Positions 1 to 10,084 of a DNA stretch of 32,790 bases are shown in pieces. The stretch covers positions 1 through 32,790 of the forward strand of contig JAFAOS010000553.1 in the NCBI GenBank assembly GCA_019247515.1, read 5' to 3'. The stretch comes from Chloroflexota bacterium (lineage in GTDB: Bacteria > Chloroflexota > UBA6077 > CF-72). Every line of letters begins with the position of its first letter. The first letter of the stretch is position 1. Below the pieces are notes generated by a model. That model had not been told where the DNA came from, did not search any database, and worked only from the letters and a program-made list of their open reading frames with translations. Both the position numbers and the translations under genes were made by a program.

Positions 1-662
1 CCGACGGGCTGTGGCTGTGCGATCAGCGCGACAACCGCGCCTATCTCGTCGACTACGACGGTCGAGTGCTCACCAGCTTCCCGAGCCCGGCGCGCAACGC
101 CAGTGGCATTACCTTCGGGGCGGGGTCGGTGTGGATCGCGTCGAATACCGCGCCGTGGCTGATCTTCCGCCACGATCCGGCCAGCGGTCAGTGCCTGGCC
201 TACCTGCGGCTGTCGGGCGAGGGTGGCGTCCACGGCCTGCAGTGGCGGCCCTACGACGCCGACCAGCAGCCCCCGTCGGTGGTCGCACGCGGCCCCGAGC
301 TGCACCCGACGGCGCCCGCCGGCCAGCCACACGCTGGCCCTGGCGTGAGCGGCACGCTGTGGGTCAGCCGGCCGAGCGGCCACCGCATCGAGCACCTCGA
401 CGCCGAAACGGGCGAGGTGCTCGGCTCGATTCCATTCGCGGCCGACCGCTCGCACGGAATGTTCTGGGACACCACGGACGCCAGTTTGAGCGTCGCGGAA
501 ACAAATTTCGGGCACATCTACCGCTTCGAACCGCGCTCGGGCGAGCTCCTCGAGGAGTGGCGAGTCGAGGGTCCCGAGGTCCACGGTCTGACGCGAGGCG
601 AGGATGGGCGTATCTGGATCGGCGACGCGTCCACGAACAACGTGCTTCTGGCCTCGCGCTGA
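1..662 (+). CDS. Beta-propeller protein (SMP-30/virginiamycin-lyase-like), 5' end cut off
   Basis: The frame is already open at base 3 and runs to a TGA at 660-662, so only the last 220 residues or so are present. It has repeated propeller-like blades: W-I-A-S, L-W-V-S and I-W-I-G-D strands alternate with turns of the D-x-x-T/S-G type (for example D-A-E-T-G-E and E-P-R-S-G-E). This is the pattern of NHL, SMP-30/gluconolactonase and Vgb-type six-bladed propellers. No catalytic or metal-binding residue can be assigned with the N-terminus missing. The stop lies 3 bases before the GTG of the glycosidase gene, so the two are very likely co-transcribed, which would fit a role in carbohydrate or lactone metabolism (inference). 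The propeller fold is fairly safe; a lactonase or lyase activity is not shown. Confidence 0.65.
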   Translation, partial: DGLWLCDQRDNRAYLVDYDGRVLTSFPSPARNASGITFGAGSVWIASNTAPWLIFRHDPASGQCLAYLRLSGEGGVHGLQWRPYDADQQPPSVVARGPELHPTAPAGQPHAGPGVSGTLWVSRPSGHRIEHLDAETGEVLGSIPFAADRSHGMFWDTTDASLSVAETNFGHIYRFEPRSGELLEEWRVEGPEVHGLTRGEDGRIWIGDASTNNVLLASR

Positions 663-665
663 AAC

Positions 666-1856
666 GTGAGCTTTCCTGACGGGTTCCTGTGGGGCGCCGC
701 GACGGCGGCGCATCAGATCGAGGGCAACAACGTCCACAGCGATTGGTGGCAGGCTGAGCAGACCGGCCGGCTCCCCCACCCATCCGGTAGTGCCTGCGAC
801 TCGTGGAACCGCTGGCGGGACGACATTCGCCTGCTGTCCGAGATCGGCCTCAATGCCTACCGCCTGTCGATCGAGTGGGCCCGTGTAGAGCCCTACGCCG
901 GCAGATTCGACCGGGTCGCCCTCGACAGGTATCGGGCTCAGCTCGAAGCCCTCCGACGCGCCGGCATCGAGCCGCTGGTCACGCTGCACCACTTCACCAA
1001 TCCACGCTGGCTCGCCGAGCGCGGCGGCTGGAGCAACCCGGACGTCGTGCCGCGGTTTGTCGAATACGCGGGTCGCGTGATCGACCAGGTCAAGGACCTG
1101 GTGCGCTGGTGGGTCACCATCAACGAGCCCAGCATCCTGGCCTTCAAGTCCTACATCGAAGGCGCCTGGCCACCTCAGGAACCAGGCAATCTTCGCGGCT
1201 ACGTCCGCCTGTTGCGTCACGCCGCGCGCGGCCACGTCCGTGTCAGTCGGCTCCTGCGCCGCGCGCGACCCGACGCCATGGTCAGCATGGCGTTTGCGAT
1301 CTGGCCGCTCCAGGCGCTGCGGCCGTGGAGTCCCATCGATCAGGCCATGGCGTTTGTCGGCGACTGGCTCTGGCAAGGCCGCGTGATCCGCCGCACCCTC
1401 CCCGCCCTGGACTGGATTGGCCTCAACTACTACAGCCGCACGCTGGTCGGCTGGCCGCGGCCGAGCACGACTCCGCCCGGCTCACGCGAGCGGACTGACT
1501 TCGGCTGGGAAATTTATCCGGAGGGCCTGTACGCGGTCCTGCGCCGCCTGGGCCGCTTCAAAAAGCCCGTGCTGATCACCGAAAACGGCATCGCCGACGC
1601 CGACGACGATCAGCGCCCCGCCTACATCGTGGCCCACGCGCGCCAGATGCAGCGCGCCATCGAAGACGGCGTCGACCTGCGCGGCTACATGCACTGGTCG
1701 CTGCTGGACAACTTCGAGTGGGCCGAAGGCTACGAGCAGCACTTCGGGCTCGCCACCCGCGACCGCGTTCTCCGCCCCAGCGCCCGGCTCTATGGCAGGA
1801 TCGCGCGCGCCAATGGTGCCGCCGACGACCTGCTCGGCACCTTCTCGGTGACCTGA
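666..1856 (+). CDS. Glycoside hydrolase family 1 (beta-glucosidase-like), short form
   Basis: A GTG start follows the upstream stop by 3 bases and gives 396 residues. The N-terminus F-L-W-G-A-A-T-A-A-H-Q-I-E-G is the classic GH1 signature. The acid/base Glu is E154 in T-I-N-E-P and the nucleophile is E306 in I-T-E-N-G, so both catalytic residues of the retaining mechanism are present. H-W-S-L-L-D-N-F-E-W near the C-terminus is the usual aglycone/glycone site block. Typical GH1 enzymes have about 440-480 residues. The shortfall is between residues 200 and 260, where the loops before the N-Y-Y-S strand are reduced. There is no signal peptide, so it is probably cytoplasmic and acts on imported beta-glycosides. 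The last 67 bases overlap the convergent glycosyltransferase gene. The exact substrate cannot be told. Confidence 0.93.
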   Translation: MSFPDGFLWGAATAAHQIEGNNVHSDWWQAEQTGRLPHPSGSACDSWNRWRDDIRLLSEIGLNAYRLSIEWARVEPYAGRFDRVALDRYRAQLEALRRAGIEPLVTLHHFTNPRWLAERGGWSNPDVVPRFVEYAGRVIDQVKDLVRWWVTINEPSILAFKSYIEGAWPPQEPGNLRGYVRLLRHAARGHVRVSRLLRRARPDAMVSMAFAIWPLQALRPWSPIDQAMAFVGDWLWQGRVIRRTLPALDWIGLNYYSRTLVGWPRPSTTPPGSRERTDFGWEIYPEGLYAVLRRLGRFKKPVLITENGIADADDDQRPAYIVAHARQMQRAIEDGVDLRGYMHWSLLDNFEWAEGYEQHFGLATRDRVLRPSARLYGRIARANGAADDLLGTFSVT

Positions 1857-3373
1857 TACGCGAGCGAGCGGCCGAACAGCAGCCGCGTGTGCGCGTCCAG
1901 CGCGGGTAGCGCCACACAGGCCAGGCCGGTCAGGGGCAGCAGTGCGAAGCCTGGCAGACCGCCCAGCAGCGCGCCCAGGTGTGACTGCGCGCCCGATCGC
2001 CATTTCAGCCACACGTCGCCCAGAATCGCCAGGACGAGCGACGGCAGGCACAGCCCGAGCAGGGTCGAATACGCGGCGCTCTGCCACACGCCAATCGGCG
2101 AGTGCGCCCAGACCTGGTTGATGAGCGGCGGGAGCAGCCCGCCCAGCGTCAGCAGAAACCAGTGCGATGGCCAGACCAGGTGCTCTTCGACGTACCAGCC
2201 CACCCGCTGAACGCGCATATACGCCGGGATGTGCTGGGCGTGCAACGTGCGCAGCGTCAGATACGGCACGTCGGAGACACCCCATGCCCAGCGGCGAATC
2301 TGCTGATAGGTGCTCGAGGTCGAGCGCCACAGGTTGATGCCCTCGGCCGCGTCGGCGTAGACGGGCAGATACATCGCGCGCGTCTTGACCCGCTTGCCGA
2401 GGTGCAGCCACACCTTGAAGAACATGTGGGAGTCTTCAGGGACGACGTCCACGTCCCAGAATCCGACGCGTCGCGCTGCCCACCACGTCAAGGAGTATGT
2501 CGATTGCGGCACCAGGCGGTGGGTGGCCGCCAGCCTGGCCAGCGAGTACAGCGAGAACACGCTGCTGACCGCGCGCAGCGGCAGCGGCAGGCGCGCGTAG
2601 TTGGCATAGAACAGGATCGCCGGCTGATAGATGTGCAGCCGCCCGTCGGGGTGTGACAGCACTTCGACCGACAGCGCCGCCAGGTACTGACGGTCCATTC
2701 GCGAATCGGCGTCGCACACGGTGACCAGCAGGTTGCGGGAGTCGAGTTGGCCGCTGGCGATCAACTCGTCCTGAACGCGGCGCGCCGCCCAGTGCAGATT
2801 GGACGACTTGCCCTTCACTTCACCTGGCAGGTCCGGGTGCAGCGTGACGAGCAGATGTCCGAACGCGCGCGCGTACCGCTGGCAGAGACGCGCGGCACGC
2901 TCAGGCGCCTCGGGATCGCGCGCTTCGAAGGCGAGCACGACCGAGACCTGCTCGGCCGGCACGCTCTGATTGCGGATGCCGTCGAGTGTCGTGGCCAGGA
3001 TCTGGTCGCTTTCGCGGTACGTTGGCACCAGCACCAGGTGGTGCATACGCTGGTAACCGGGCAGCTGCTGGCCGTAGGCCGCCCAATCGCGACGCTGCGA
3101 ACCGTGCAGCCGCGCCAGGCCAATGAGGAGGCCGACGCTGAACTCGATCGAGCGCCACAGCCAGTAGACGGAGAAGGCGACCAGGAAGTAGCCGAGCAGC
3201 GTCGGCGCGACCACGGCTGCCCAGGCCGGCGACGTGATCGCCACCCACGCGACCGCGGGTGGAAAGATCTCCAGAATGCGGCGTGGAACGGGGTGGAGCC
3301 CGTCAGCCGCGCGACTGGCCGGATGACCGGTCGCAATACTTTGGGATCCTTCGTAGGCCTCTGCCAGCGTCAT
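1790..3373 (-). CDS. Membrane glycosyltransferase, family 2
   Basis: About 527 residues. Seen (numbered from the GTG one codon upstream): two membrane segments (about residues 40-90), then a GT-A domain with V-P-T-Y-R-E (117-122), the C-D-A-D-S-R metal/nucleotide motif (221-226), the P-E-D-S-H acceptor-base motif (313-317) and the Q-Q-I-R-R-W-A-W-G motif (358-366), then several C-terminal hydrophobic segments. This is the order of processive, cellulose- or hyaluronan-synthase-like GT2 enzymes, but the nucleotide sugar and product are unknown. I chose the ATG at 3373 because AGAGG lies 6 bases upstream; a GTG directly before it (3376) is the alternative. No PilZ domain is evident. The C-terminal 22 codons or so run antisense to the end of the GH1 gene. 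It probably makes or extends a surface polysaccharide (inference). Confidence 0.87.
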   Translation of the reverse strand: MTLAEAYEGSQSIATGHPASRAADGLHPVPRRILEIFPPAVAWVAITSPAWAAVVAPTLLGYFLVAFSVYWLWRSIEFSVGLLIGLARLHGSQRRDWAAYGQQLPGYQRMHHLVLVPTYRESDQILATTLDGIRNQSVPAEQVSVVLAFEARDPEAPERAARLCQRYARAFGHLLVTLHPDLPGEVKGKSSNLHWAARRVQDELIASGQLDSRNLLVTVCDADSRMDRQYLAALSVEVLSHPDGRLHIYQPAILFYANYARLPLPLRAVSSVFSLYSLARLAATHRLVPQSTYSLTWWAARRVGFWDVDVVPEDSHMFFKVWLHLGKRVKTRAMYLPVYADAAEGINLWRSTSSTYQQIRRWAWGVSDVPYLTLRTLHAQHIPAYMRVQRVGWYVEEHLVWPSHWFLLTLGGLLPPLINQVWAHSPIGVWQSAAYSTLLGLCLPSLVLAILGDVWLKWRSGAQSHLGALLGGLPGFALLPLTGLACVALPALDAHTRLLFGRSLAYQVTEKVPSRSSAAPLARAILP

Positions 3374-3463
3374 CACCTGCCTCTAAGCACCCTGCATGCC
3401 GCGGCGTCGAGTGTGTATGTTTCGTTCGTGTTGCGGCTGGGTGACGATATGTCTCTTTGTGAC

Positions 3464-3646
3464 TCAGCCCCTGAGGATCTTCATCGCAACCCACCAGATG
3501 CCGATGACGAACACGGCGATAGCCAGCCACTGCGCGAAGTCGGTTGGCTGCGGCAAGGCGGCCGCCCGCCCCGCGGCGCCCCGCCCGATGCAGCCACCCA
3601 GCAGCAGCGTGGCGGTACTCGCCAGCAGCCACAGTCGCATCGTCAT
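3464..3646 (-). CDS. Small putative lipoprotein with a C-terminal membrane segment
   Basis: A 60-codon frame lies between DUF2461 and the glycosyltransferase on the same strand. It begins M-T-M-R-L-W-L-L, has a hydrophobic stretch and then L-L-G-G-C at residues 15-19, which fits a lipobox with Cys19. A second strongly hydrophobic segment (about 38-56, A-Q-W-L-A-I-A-V-F-V-I-G-I-W-W-V-A) precedes a short basic end. This is membrane-protein-like composition, not the Arg/Pro-rich noise of shadow frames here. There is no clear Shine-Dalgarno sequence and no recognised family. It could be a small accessory subunit of the glycosyltransferase, but that rests only on adjacency. Confidence 0.4.
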   Translation of the reverse strand: MTMRLWLLASTATLLLGGCIGRGAAGRAAALPQPTDFAQWLAIAVFVIGIWWVAMKILRG

Positions 3647-3666
3647 TTCTGGATGCTAACGCCGGC

Positions 3667-3683
3667 GCGCTTGCGGCAAGCGC
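3667..3683. other. Perfect 8-bp hairpin just after the DUF2461 stop
   Basis: GCGCTTGC, a single G, then GCAAGCGC form a perfect 17-base palindrome abutting the stop codon of the DUF2461 gene (3684-3686). There is no run of T on the minus strand, so a classical intrinsic terminator is not shown. It may attenuate or stabilise the transcript end between DUF2461 and the downstream small ORF. Confidence 0.35.
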
Positions 3684-4415
3684 TTATAGATGGTGATCCA
3701 GCCAGCGGATCATCGGCGCGGCCTGCGTGAGGCGGGCTTCCGCCCAATCGACCAGCTCGGGCGTGGCGCTGATGCCGTCGGCCGGTTGAATCGAGGCTGC
3801 CAGGCCCTTGCGCTTGAGCAGCTCGGCGCGCGGGTGGTCCTGGGGATAGGGCGGCGGCACGCGCTTGAGCTCTTCCATCGAGCCAAGGCTCCAACCCTCC
3901 CGCTGCATCTGGGTCACGATTTTCTGCAACTGCGCGCCAGCTTTCGCGTCGTCAACCTGACTTCGATACCGCGCCACGACTGGCGGCTCCATGTGCCATG
4001 CGCCAATCGCCACGTATTCGCCGTCGAGCCCAAAGCTCAGGTACATGCCCGGCGTAGTGTGCTGGTCCTCACCCTCGCCTGGTGGCCGGATCGGCATATT
4101 GGCGGCCAGGTTGGTCTTGTAGGGCGACTTGTCCTTTGAAAAGCGCGTATCCCGCTGAATTCGAAAGATGTGCGGCTCGACGTTCACGATCCGCGGATAG
4201 ACGCTCGCCAGGCGCTCCTGGAGCTCGGAGACCAGCAGCTCCAGCGGGCGGCGGCAGAGCCGCACGTAGTCGTCCTGGTGCGCCTTGAACCACGTTCGAC
4301 TCTGCTCGGCTTGCAGCTCGAGCAGGAACTGGAACATGTCTTCGGAGAAGCCCGCGAATTTCCCCGGCGGGGACTCCCCGGAGCTGCGACTCGACGTGCG
4401 GGCGGTCGTCGCCAT
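3684..4415 (-). CDS. DUF2461 family protein
   Basis: 243 residues, the normal length for this family (TIGR02453). Seen: F-S-E-D-M-F-Q-F-L (23-31), the aromatic-rich T-W-F-K-A-H (41-46), and the family's hallmark F-R-I-Q-R-D-T-R-F-S-K-D-K-S-P-Y-K-T-N at 84-102. The fold is known to be widespread in bacteria and fungi, but no biochemical activity is established. The first 20 residues or so are Ser/Arg rich and probably disordered. The gene starts 25 bases from the divergent hydrolase-aldolase gene, so the two probably share a very compact promoter region. It leads a minus-strand group with the small ORF and the glycosyltransferase. Confidence 0.85.
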   Translation of the reverse strand: MATTARTSSRSSGESPPGKFAGFSEDMFQFLLELQAEQSRTWFKAHQDDYVRLCRRPLELLVSELQERLASVYPRIVNVEPHIFRIQRDTRFSKDKSPYKTNLAANMPIRPPGEGEDQHTTPGMYLSFGLDGEYVAIGAWHMEPPVVARYRSQVDDAKAGAQLQKIVTQMQREGWSLGSMEELKRVPPPYPQDHPRAELLKRKGLAASIQPADGISATPELVDWAEARLTQAAPMIRWLDHHL

Positions 4416-4440
4416 GGCTGGCAGTGTACGCTGCCGGATT

Positions 4441-5811
4441 ATGGCTACGTATGTCCTGGTCCATGGGGCGTGGGGTGGTTCTTACGGCTTCCGCCTGGTG
4501 CGGCCGCTGCTCCAGCAGGCGGGCCACGCGGTCTTCACTCCGTCACTCACCGGACAGGGCGAACGCGCCCACCTGGCCAGCCCCGAGGTCAACCTGTCGA
4601 CGCACATCCAGGACGTCTACAACGCCATCTGGTACGAGGATCTCACCGACATCATCCTGGTCGGCCACAGCTACGGCGGCATGGTGGTGACCGGGGTCGC
4701 CGACCGCATGCCCAACCGCATCAAGCACCTGGTGTATCTCGACGCGTTCCTGCCCGCCAACGGACAGAGCCTGTTCGACCTGGGCGGTCCTCGCGACCGA
4801 CAGTCCAACGACTGGCGGGTCCCACCAATCCAGCGCAGCCAGCCACCGGACGCGTGGAGCGCCGACCGCCGCGTGCCGCAGTCGCGCGCGACGTTCGAAG
4901 AAAAGGTCAAGCTGACCATGCCGCTCGAGGAGCGGCTGTTCTCGTTGACCTACATCGTGGCCACGGCCCGCCCCGACCCAGGGCCCGTCTTCGACGCCAC
5001 CGCCCAGCGCCTGCGCGACAACCCGCGGTGGACCGTGCGCGAGATCAGCGGCGGCCACGGCATGACCACCACCAATCCCGAGGGACTGGTCAGACTGTTC
5101 CAGGAGCTGTTTCCGGCGACGGAATCACGCGCCAATGGCGCCGTGGGCGCGCCGCTCAGCAATGCGCAGGAACGCCATGACATCCTGGCCGCCGCGGACC
5201 TGCTGGTGCGTTCAGGAGTCCTCTCGCACAGCAACCACGGCAATTCCAGCGTGCGATTGGCGGATGGTCAGTCGATGATGATCACCGGGGCAAGTTCGCT
5301 CTTGGGCCAGACGCCCGAGACCCTGGCCGTGCTCGACCTGGACGGCAACGTCAGGGAAGGCAAGCTGCAGTCCACGTCGGCGGAGATCGTGCAGATGCAC
5401 GCGTGCGTCTACAAGGCCAGAGCCGACGTCGGCGCCGTGATCCATACCCACTCGCCGATGGTCAGCACCTATGCCATGGCCCATCAGCCGATGCCGATCC
5501 ACTACGAAGGCCTGCTGCGCCAGGGCGTGAGCACGCCCGTGCCAGTCGCGGGCTGGGGCCCGCGCGGTTCGCGCGAGTCGGTTACCAACATCGAAAAAGC
5601 ACTGGCCGAAAACCCGTCTGCAAGTGCCGTGCTGCTGGCCAACCACGGCCTGCTCGCCTGGGGCAAGGACCAGATGTCCGCCGCCCGCCTGATAATCTCA
5701 CTCGAAGAAGCCGCGGAGATGATGCTGCGCGCCGAACACCTCGGTGGTTCCCAGGCCCTGCCGGAGGGCGCCCTCGACCAGGTCCGAGAACACATGCGCA
5801 ACTTCGCCTGA
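4441..5811 (+). CDS. Alpha/beta hydrolase fused to a class II aldolase domain
   Basis: One uninterrupted frame of 456 residues, starting at the ATG that gives M-A-T-Y-V-L-V-H-G-A-W. Domain 1 (about 1-227) is an esterase-like alpha/beta hydrolase: oxyanion-hole H-G-A-W-G-G (8-13), nucleophile S77 in G-H-S-Y-G-G, candidate acid D179, and H206 in G-G-H-G. It resembles the plant salicylate-methylesterase/hydroxynitrile-lyase type. A Gly/Ala-rich linker (about 228-242) leads to domain 2 (about 243-456), a class II aldolase/adducin domain with zinc-ligand motif H-T-H-S-P (335-339) and a second N-H-G (401-403). Each half normally exists as a separate protein. The fusion suggests that an ester or lactone is hydrolysed and the product cleaved, decarboxylated or epimerised (inference). 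It stands alone on its strand, with a hairpin repeat 17 bases after the stop. Confidence 0.85.
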   Translation: MATYVLVHGAWGGSYGFRLVRPLLQQAGHAVFTPSLTGQGERAHLASPEVNLSTHIQDVYNAIWYEDLTDIILVGHSYGGMVVTGVADRMPNRIKHLVYLDAFLPANGQSLFDLGGPRDRQSNDWRVPPIQRSQPPDAWSADRRVPQSRATFEEKVKLTMPLEERLFSLTYIVATARPDPGPVFDATAQRLRDNPRWTVREISGGHGMTTTNPEGLVRLFQELFPATESRANGAVGAPLSNAQERHDILAAADLLVRSGVLSHSNHGNSSVRLADGQSMMITGASSLLGQTPETLAVLDLDGNVREGKLQSTSAEIVQMHACVYKARADVGAVIHTHSPMVSTYAMAHQPMPIHYEGLLRQGVSTPVPVAGWGPRGSRESVTNIEKALAENPSASAVLLANHGLLAWGKDQMSAARLIISLEEAAEMMLRAEHLGGSQALPEGALDQVREHMRNFA

Positions 5812-5828
5812 ATTCAAGTTGTCGCAAG

Positions 5829-5861
5829 CCCTCACCCCCGCCCTCTCCCGGAGGGAGAGGG
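5829..5861. repeat. Half copy of the palindromic intergenic repeat
   Basis: CCCTCACCCCCG (5829-5840) is followed by the hairpin CCCTCTCCC / gga / GGGAGAGGG (5841-5861). It matches the right half of the full copies at 25587-25665 and (reverse complement) 29244-29356. It sits 17 bases after the hydrolase-aldolase stop. It could act as a transcript-end hairpin, although no T-tract follows. Confidence 0.8.
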
Positions 5862-5870
5862 AGTGGGAGT

Positions 5871-5883
5871 GTATAGGCTATAC
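5871..5883. promoter_or_regulatory. Small palindrome in the gap upstream of sdhC
   Basis: GTATAG G CTATAC is a perfect inverted repeat in an AT-rich patch of the 146-base gap between the aldolase fusion and sdhC. With the adjoining TACCTATCTTTATGAG it is the only promoter-like sequence before the sdh operon. An operator or -10 region is possible. I cannot place a -35 with confidence, so this is a weak call. Apart from this and the repeat at 5829-5861 I see nothing else in the gap. Confidence 0.22.
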
Positions 5884-5957
5884 CTATCTTTATGAGCCAG
5901 AGTGTGTCTTAGACCGCTGGCAACCACCTGGCGTACGGTCTATGGCACAGCACGCAT

Positions 5958-6671
5958 ATGTTGAATGCGACGCCGCTGGCCAGGGCGCGGCCGATCACGG
6001 GCCTGGCTTCGCTGTGGCGCTCCACGATCGGCAAAAAGTATGTCATGGCCATCACTGGCCTGATCTGGTTCGGGTATCTGATCGTCCACCTGTGGGGCAA
6101 TCTCAACGTCTACGCCGGGCCCGTGTTCCTCAACACCTACGGCGATTGGCTCAGAATCGTCGGCGAGCCCTTCCTCGGCTACTCGCAGTTCTTGTGGTTG
6201 GCGCGCATCATCCTGATACCCGCGTTCGTGGTACACGTGTGGGCCGCGGTCCAGCTCACCAGTCGCGACCGTGCGAGTCGTCCACGCAGGTACGACATGC
6301 GCAAGAACTTGGAATCGACCTTTGCCAGCCGTACGATGATTTTCGGCGGCATTTTCATCCTGCTGTTCCTGATCTATCACCTGCTTGATTTCACGTTTGG
6401 CACGGTCAATCCGTCGTATCAACCCAGCGACATCTACCACAACGTTGTGGCCAGCTTTCAGCGCTGGCCCGTCGTCGTGTTTTACGAGCTGGCCATGATT
6501 GCCGTTGGCCTGCACCTGTTCCACGGCATCTGGAGCACCTTCCAGACGCTGGGTTGGAATACGGCGCGAATCACTCACGGCGTCCGGAACGTGGCCACCG
6601 TGTGCGCCGTGCTGCTGACCCTGGGCAACATGTCGATTCCGCTTGCCGTCTTGAGCGGCATCGTCGGGTAG
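5958..6671 (+). CDS. sdhC: Succinate dehydrogenase cytochrome b subunit
   Basis: 237 residues with five predicted membrane segments, the length and topology of the single-subunit, di-heme cytochrome b558 family (TIGR02046) that replaces separate SdhC and SdhD anchors. Histidines placed within or next to the helices are the likely axial haem ligands: H-L-W-G-N, H-V-W-A-A, Y-H-L-L-D and H-L-F-H-G-I-W. The early [12 protein letters not shown] motif is typical. It anchors SdhAB to the membrane and passes electrons to quinone, probably menaquinone for this subtype. The ATG at 5958 has no strong ribosome-binding site. sdhA follows after 25 bases, so it is the first gene of the operon. Confidence 0.93.
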   Translation: MLNATPLARARPITGLASLWRSTIGKKYVMAITGLIWFGYLIVHLWGNLNVYAGPVFLNTYGDWLRIVGEPFLGYSQFLWLARIILIPAFVVHVWAAVQLTSRDRASRPRRYDMRKNLESTFASRTMIFGGIFILLFLIYHLLDFTFGTVNPSYQPSDIYHNVVASFQRWPVVVFYELAMIAVGLHLFHGIWSTFQTLGWNTARITHGVRNVATVCAVLLTLGNMSIPLAVLSGIVG

Positions 6672-6696
6672 AAGAAGGGAGTCTAAGAAGGGACCC

Positions 6697-8684
<1,988 letters not shown>

Positions 8685-8688
<4 letters not shown>

Positions 8689-9428
8689 ACATCACCCTCA
8701 AGGTGTGGCGGCAAAAAGACCCGCAGGACGCCGGCCGCTTCGAAACGTACGAAGCCCGCGACGTGAACGAGCACATGTCGTTCCTGGAGATGCTGGACGT
8801 CGTCAACGAAGACCTGATCCTCCGCGGCGAGGACCCGATCGTCTTCGACAGCGATTGTCGAGAGGGCATCTGCGGGACGTGCGGCTTCATGATCAACGGC
8901 GTGGCGCATGGGCCCAATCCGGCCACCACCGTGTGTCAGCTCCACATGCGGTTCTTCAAGGATGGGGACACCCTGGTGCTCGAGCCGTGGCGTGCATCGG
9001 CGTTTCCGGTGCTGAAGGACCTGGCCGTGGACCGTGGCGCATTCGACCGGATCATTGCCGCCGGGGGCTTCATCTCGGCTGATACCGGCAGCGCCGCCGA
9101 GGCCAACGCCGCGCCCGTGCCGAAGGACTTCGCCGATCGAGCCTTCGACGCGGCGACCTGCATTGGCTGCGGCGCGTGCGTGGCCGCGTGCCCGAATGCG
9201 TCGGCGATGCTGTTCATGTCGGCGAAGGTTGCGCACCTCGGCTTGCTACCCCAGGGCCAACCCGAGCGCTGGCGGCGCGTGCGCAACATGGTCGCGCGAC
9301 ACGACGCGGAAGGTTTCGGCCACTGCAGCAATCACGGCGAATGCGAAGCGGTGTGCCCGAAAAGCATCAACCTGAACTTCATCGCACTATTGAACAAGGA
9401 CCTGCGCGGCGCGATCTTCAAAGGTTGA
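8685..9428 (+). CDS. sdhB: Succinate dehydrogenase iron-sulfur subunit
   Basis: 247 residues from a GTG that overlaps the sdhA stop (GTGA). The plant-type ferredoxin domain has C58, C63, C66 and C84 as [2Fe-2S] ligands. The C-terminal bacterial-ferredoxin domain has C159, C162, C165 and C169 plus C214, C220 and C224, accounting for the [4Fe-4S] and [3Fe-4S] clusters of complex II. It wires electrons from the flavin to the quinone site in SdhC. Residues 136-148 form an Ala-rich loop between the two domains. The last 11 bases overlap the convergent methyltransferase gene. This completes the operon in the order C-A-B. Confidence 0.96.
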
Positions 9429-10074
9429 GCAGCCGCCAGAGGCGCGTGCGTTTCAGCTCCTGCGACTCCAGCTCGCGGAGCACTGGCAGCTGGTAGGTTT
9501 CCAGGAGCTCAAGGCCGTCGGTTGGCGCGTAGTGTCTGCCAGGGTCGGCCACGAGCACCAGTCGACCACGTGCCGCTTGCCCGCGTAACCAGGTGATGGT
9601 GGCTTCCGCCGGCTCGCGCTCATAGCACACGTCGCCTGCCAGGATCACGTCGCACTCCGTCGTGGCGAGTGTGGCGTCGCCGGTGACGATCGACAGCTGG
9701 ACTCCATTGACTTCCGCGTTCAGCCGCTGGGCAATCGCGGCGATGGGATCGAGGTCGTACGCCAGCACGTCAGATGCGCCACAGCGGGCGGCCGCAATCG
9801 CTGCCAGGCCGCTGCCCGAGCCGTAATCCAGCACACGTTTGCCAGCCACGAAGGCCGGGTTGTCGAAGACAAACCGCGCGAGCGCCATCGACCCGGGCCA
9901 GGCAAACGCCCAGAACGGCGGCGGCTGCGGCGCCGCGGTCCGCCACTCGGTCGCGTGCCACACGGGCACCAGCTCGTCCGCCAGGTACAGCTGGACCTCC
10001 GGTACAAACGGCGCCGCCACGGCGTGCGTGAACTCGGCAATCAATCCCTCGGCGTCCAACACCGTGTACAACAT
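9418..10074 (-). CDS. Class I SAM methyltransferase, ETFB-Lys/Nnt1-like
   Basis: 218 residues. The SAM motif I is V-L-D-Y-G-S-G-S-G (81-89), followed by an acidic residue at the end of strand 2 (A-Y-D-L-D-P) and the [10 protein letters not shown] block. The N-terminal [12 protein letters not shown] region is typical of COG3897, which includes electron-transfer-flavoprotein beta-subunit lysine methyltransferases. A protein substrate is therefore likely, though the target cannot be named. The position beside sdhB is convergent, not an operon, so it gives no functional link. The gene is divergent from the next methyltransferase-like gene, with 10 bases between their starts. Confidence 0.85.
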   Translation of the reverse strand: MLYTVLDAEGLIAEFTHAVAAPFVPEVQLYLADELVPVWHATEWRTAAPQPPPFWAFAWPGSMALARFVFDNPAFVAGKRVLDYGSGSGLAAIAAARCGASDVLAYDLDPIAAIAQRLNAEVNGVQLSIVTGDATLATTECDVILAGDVCYEREPAEATITWLRGQAARGRLVLVADPGRHYAPTDGLELLETYQLPVLRELESQELKRTRLWRLLNL

Positions 10075-10084
10075 ATCGCACGTC

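Noticed and set aside
9839..10084. Extending the methyltransferase/TPR frame upstream of 10085
   Set aside because: That region is antisense to the convincing SAM methyltransferase gene at 9418-10074 and shows no conserved motif.
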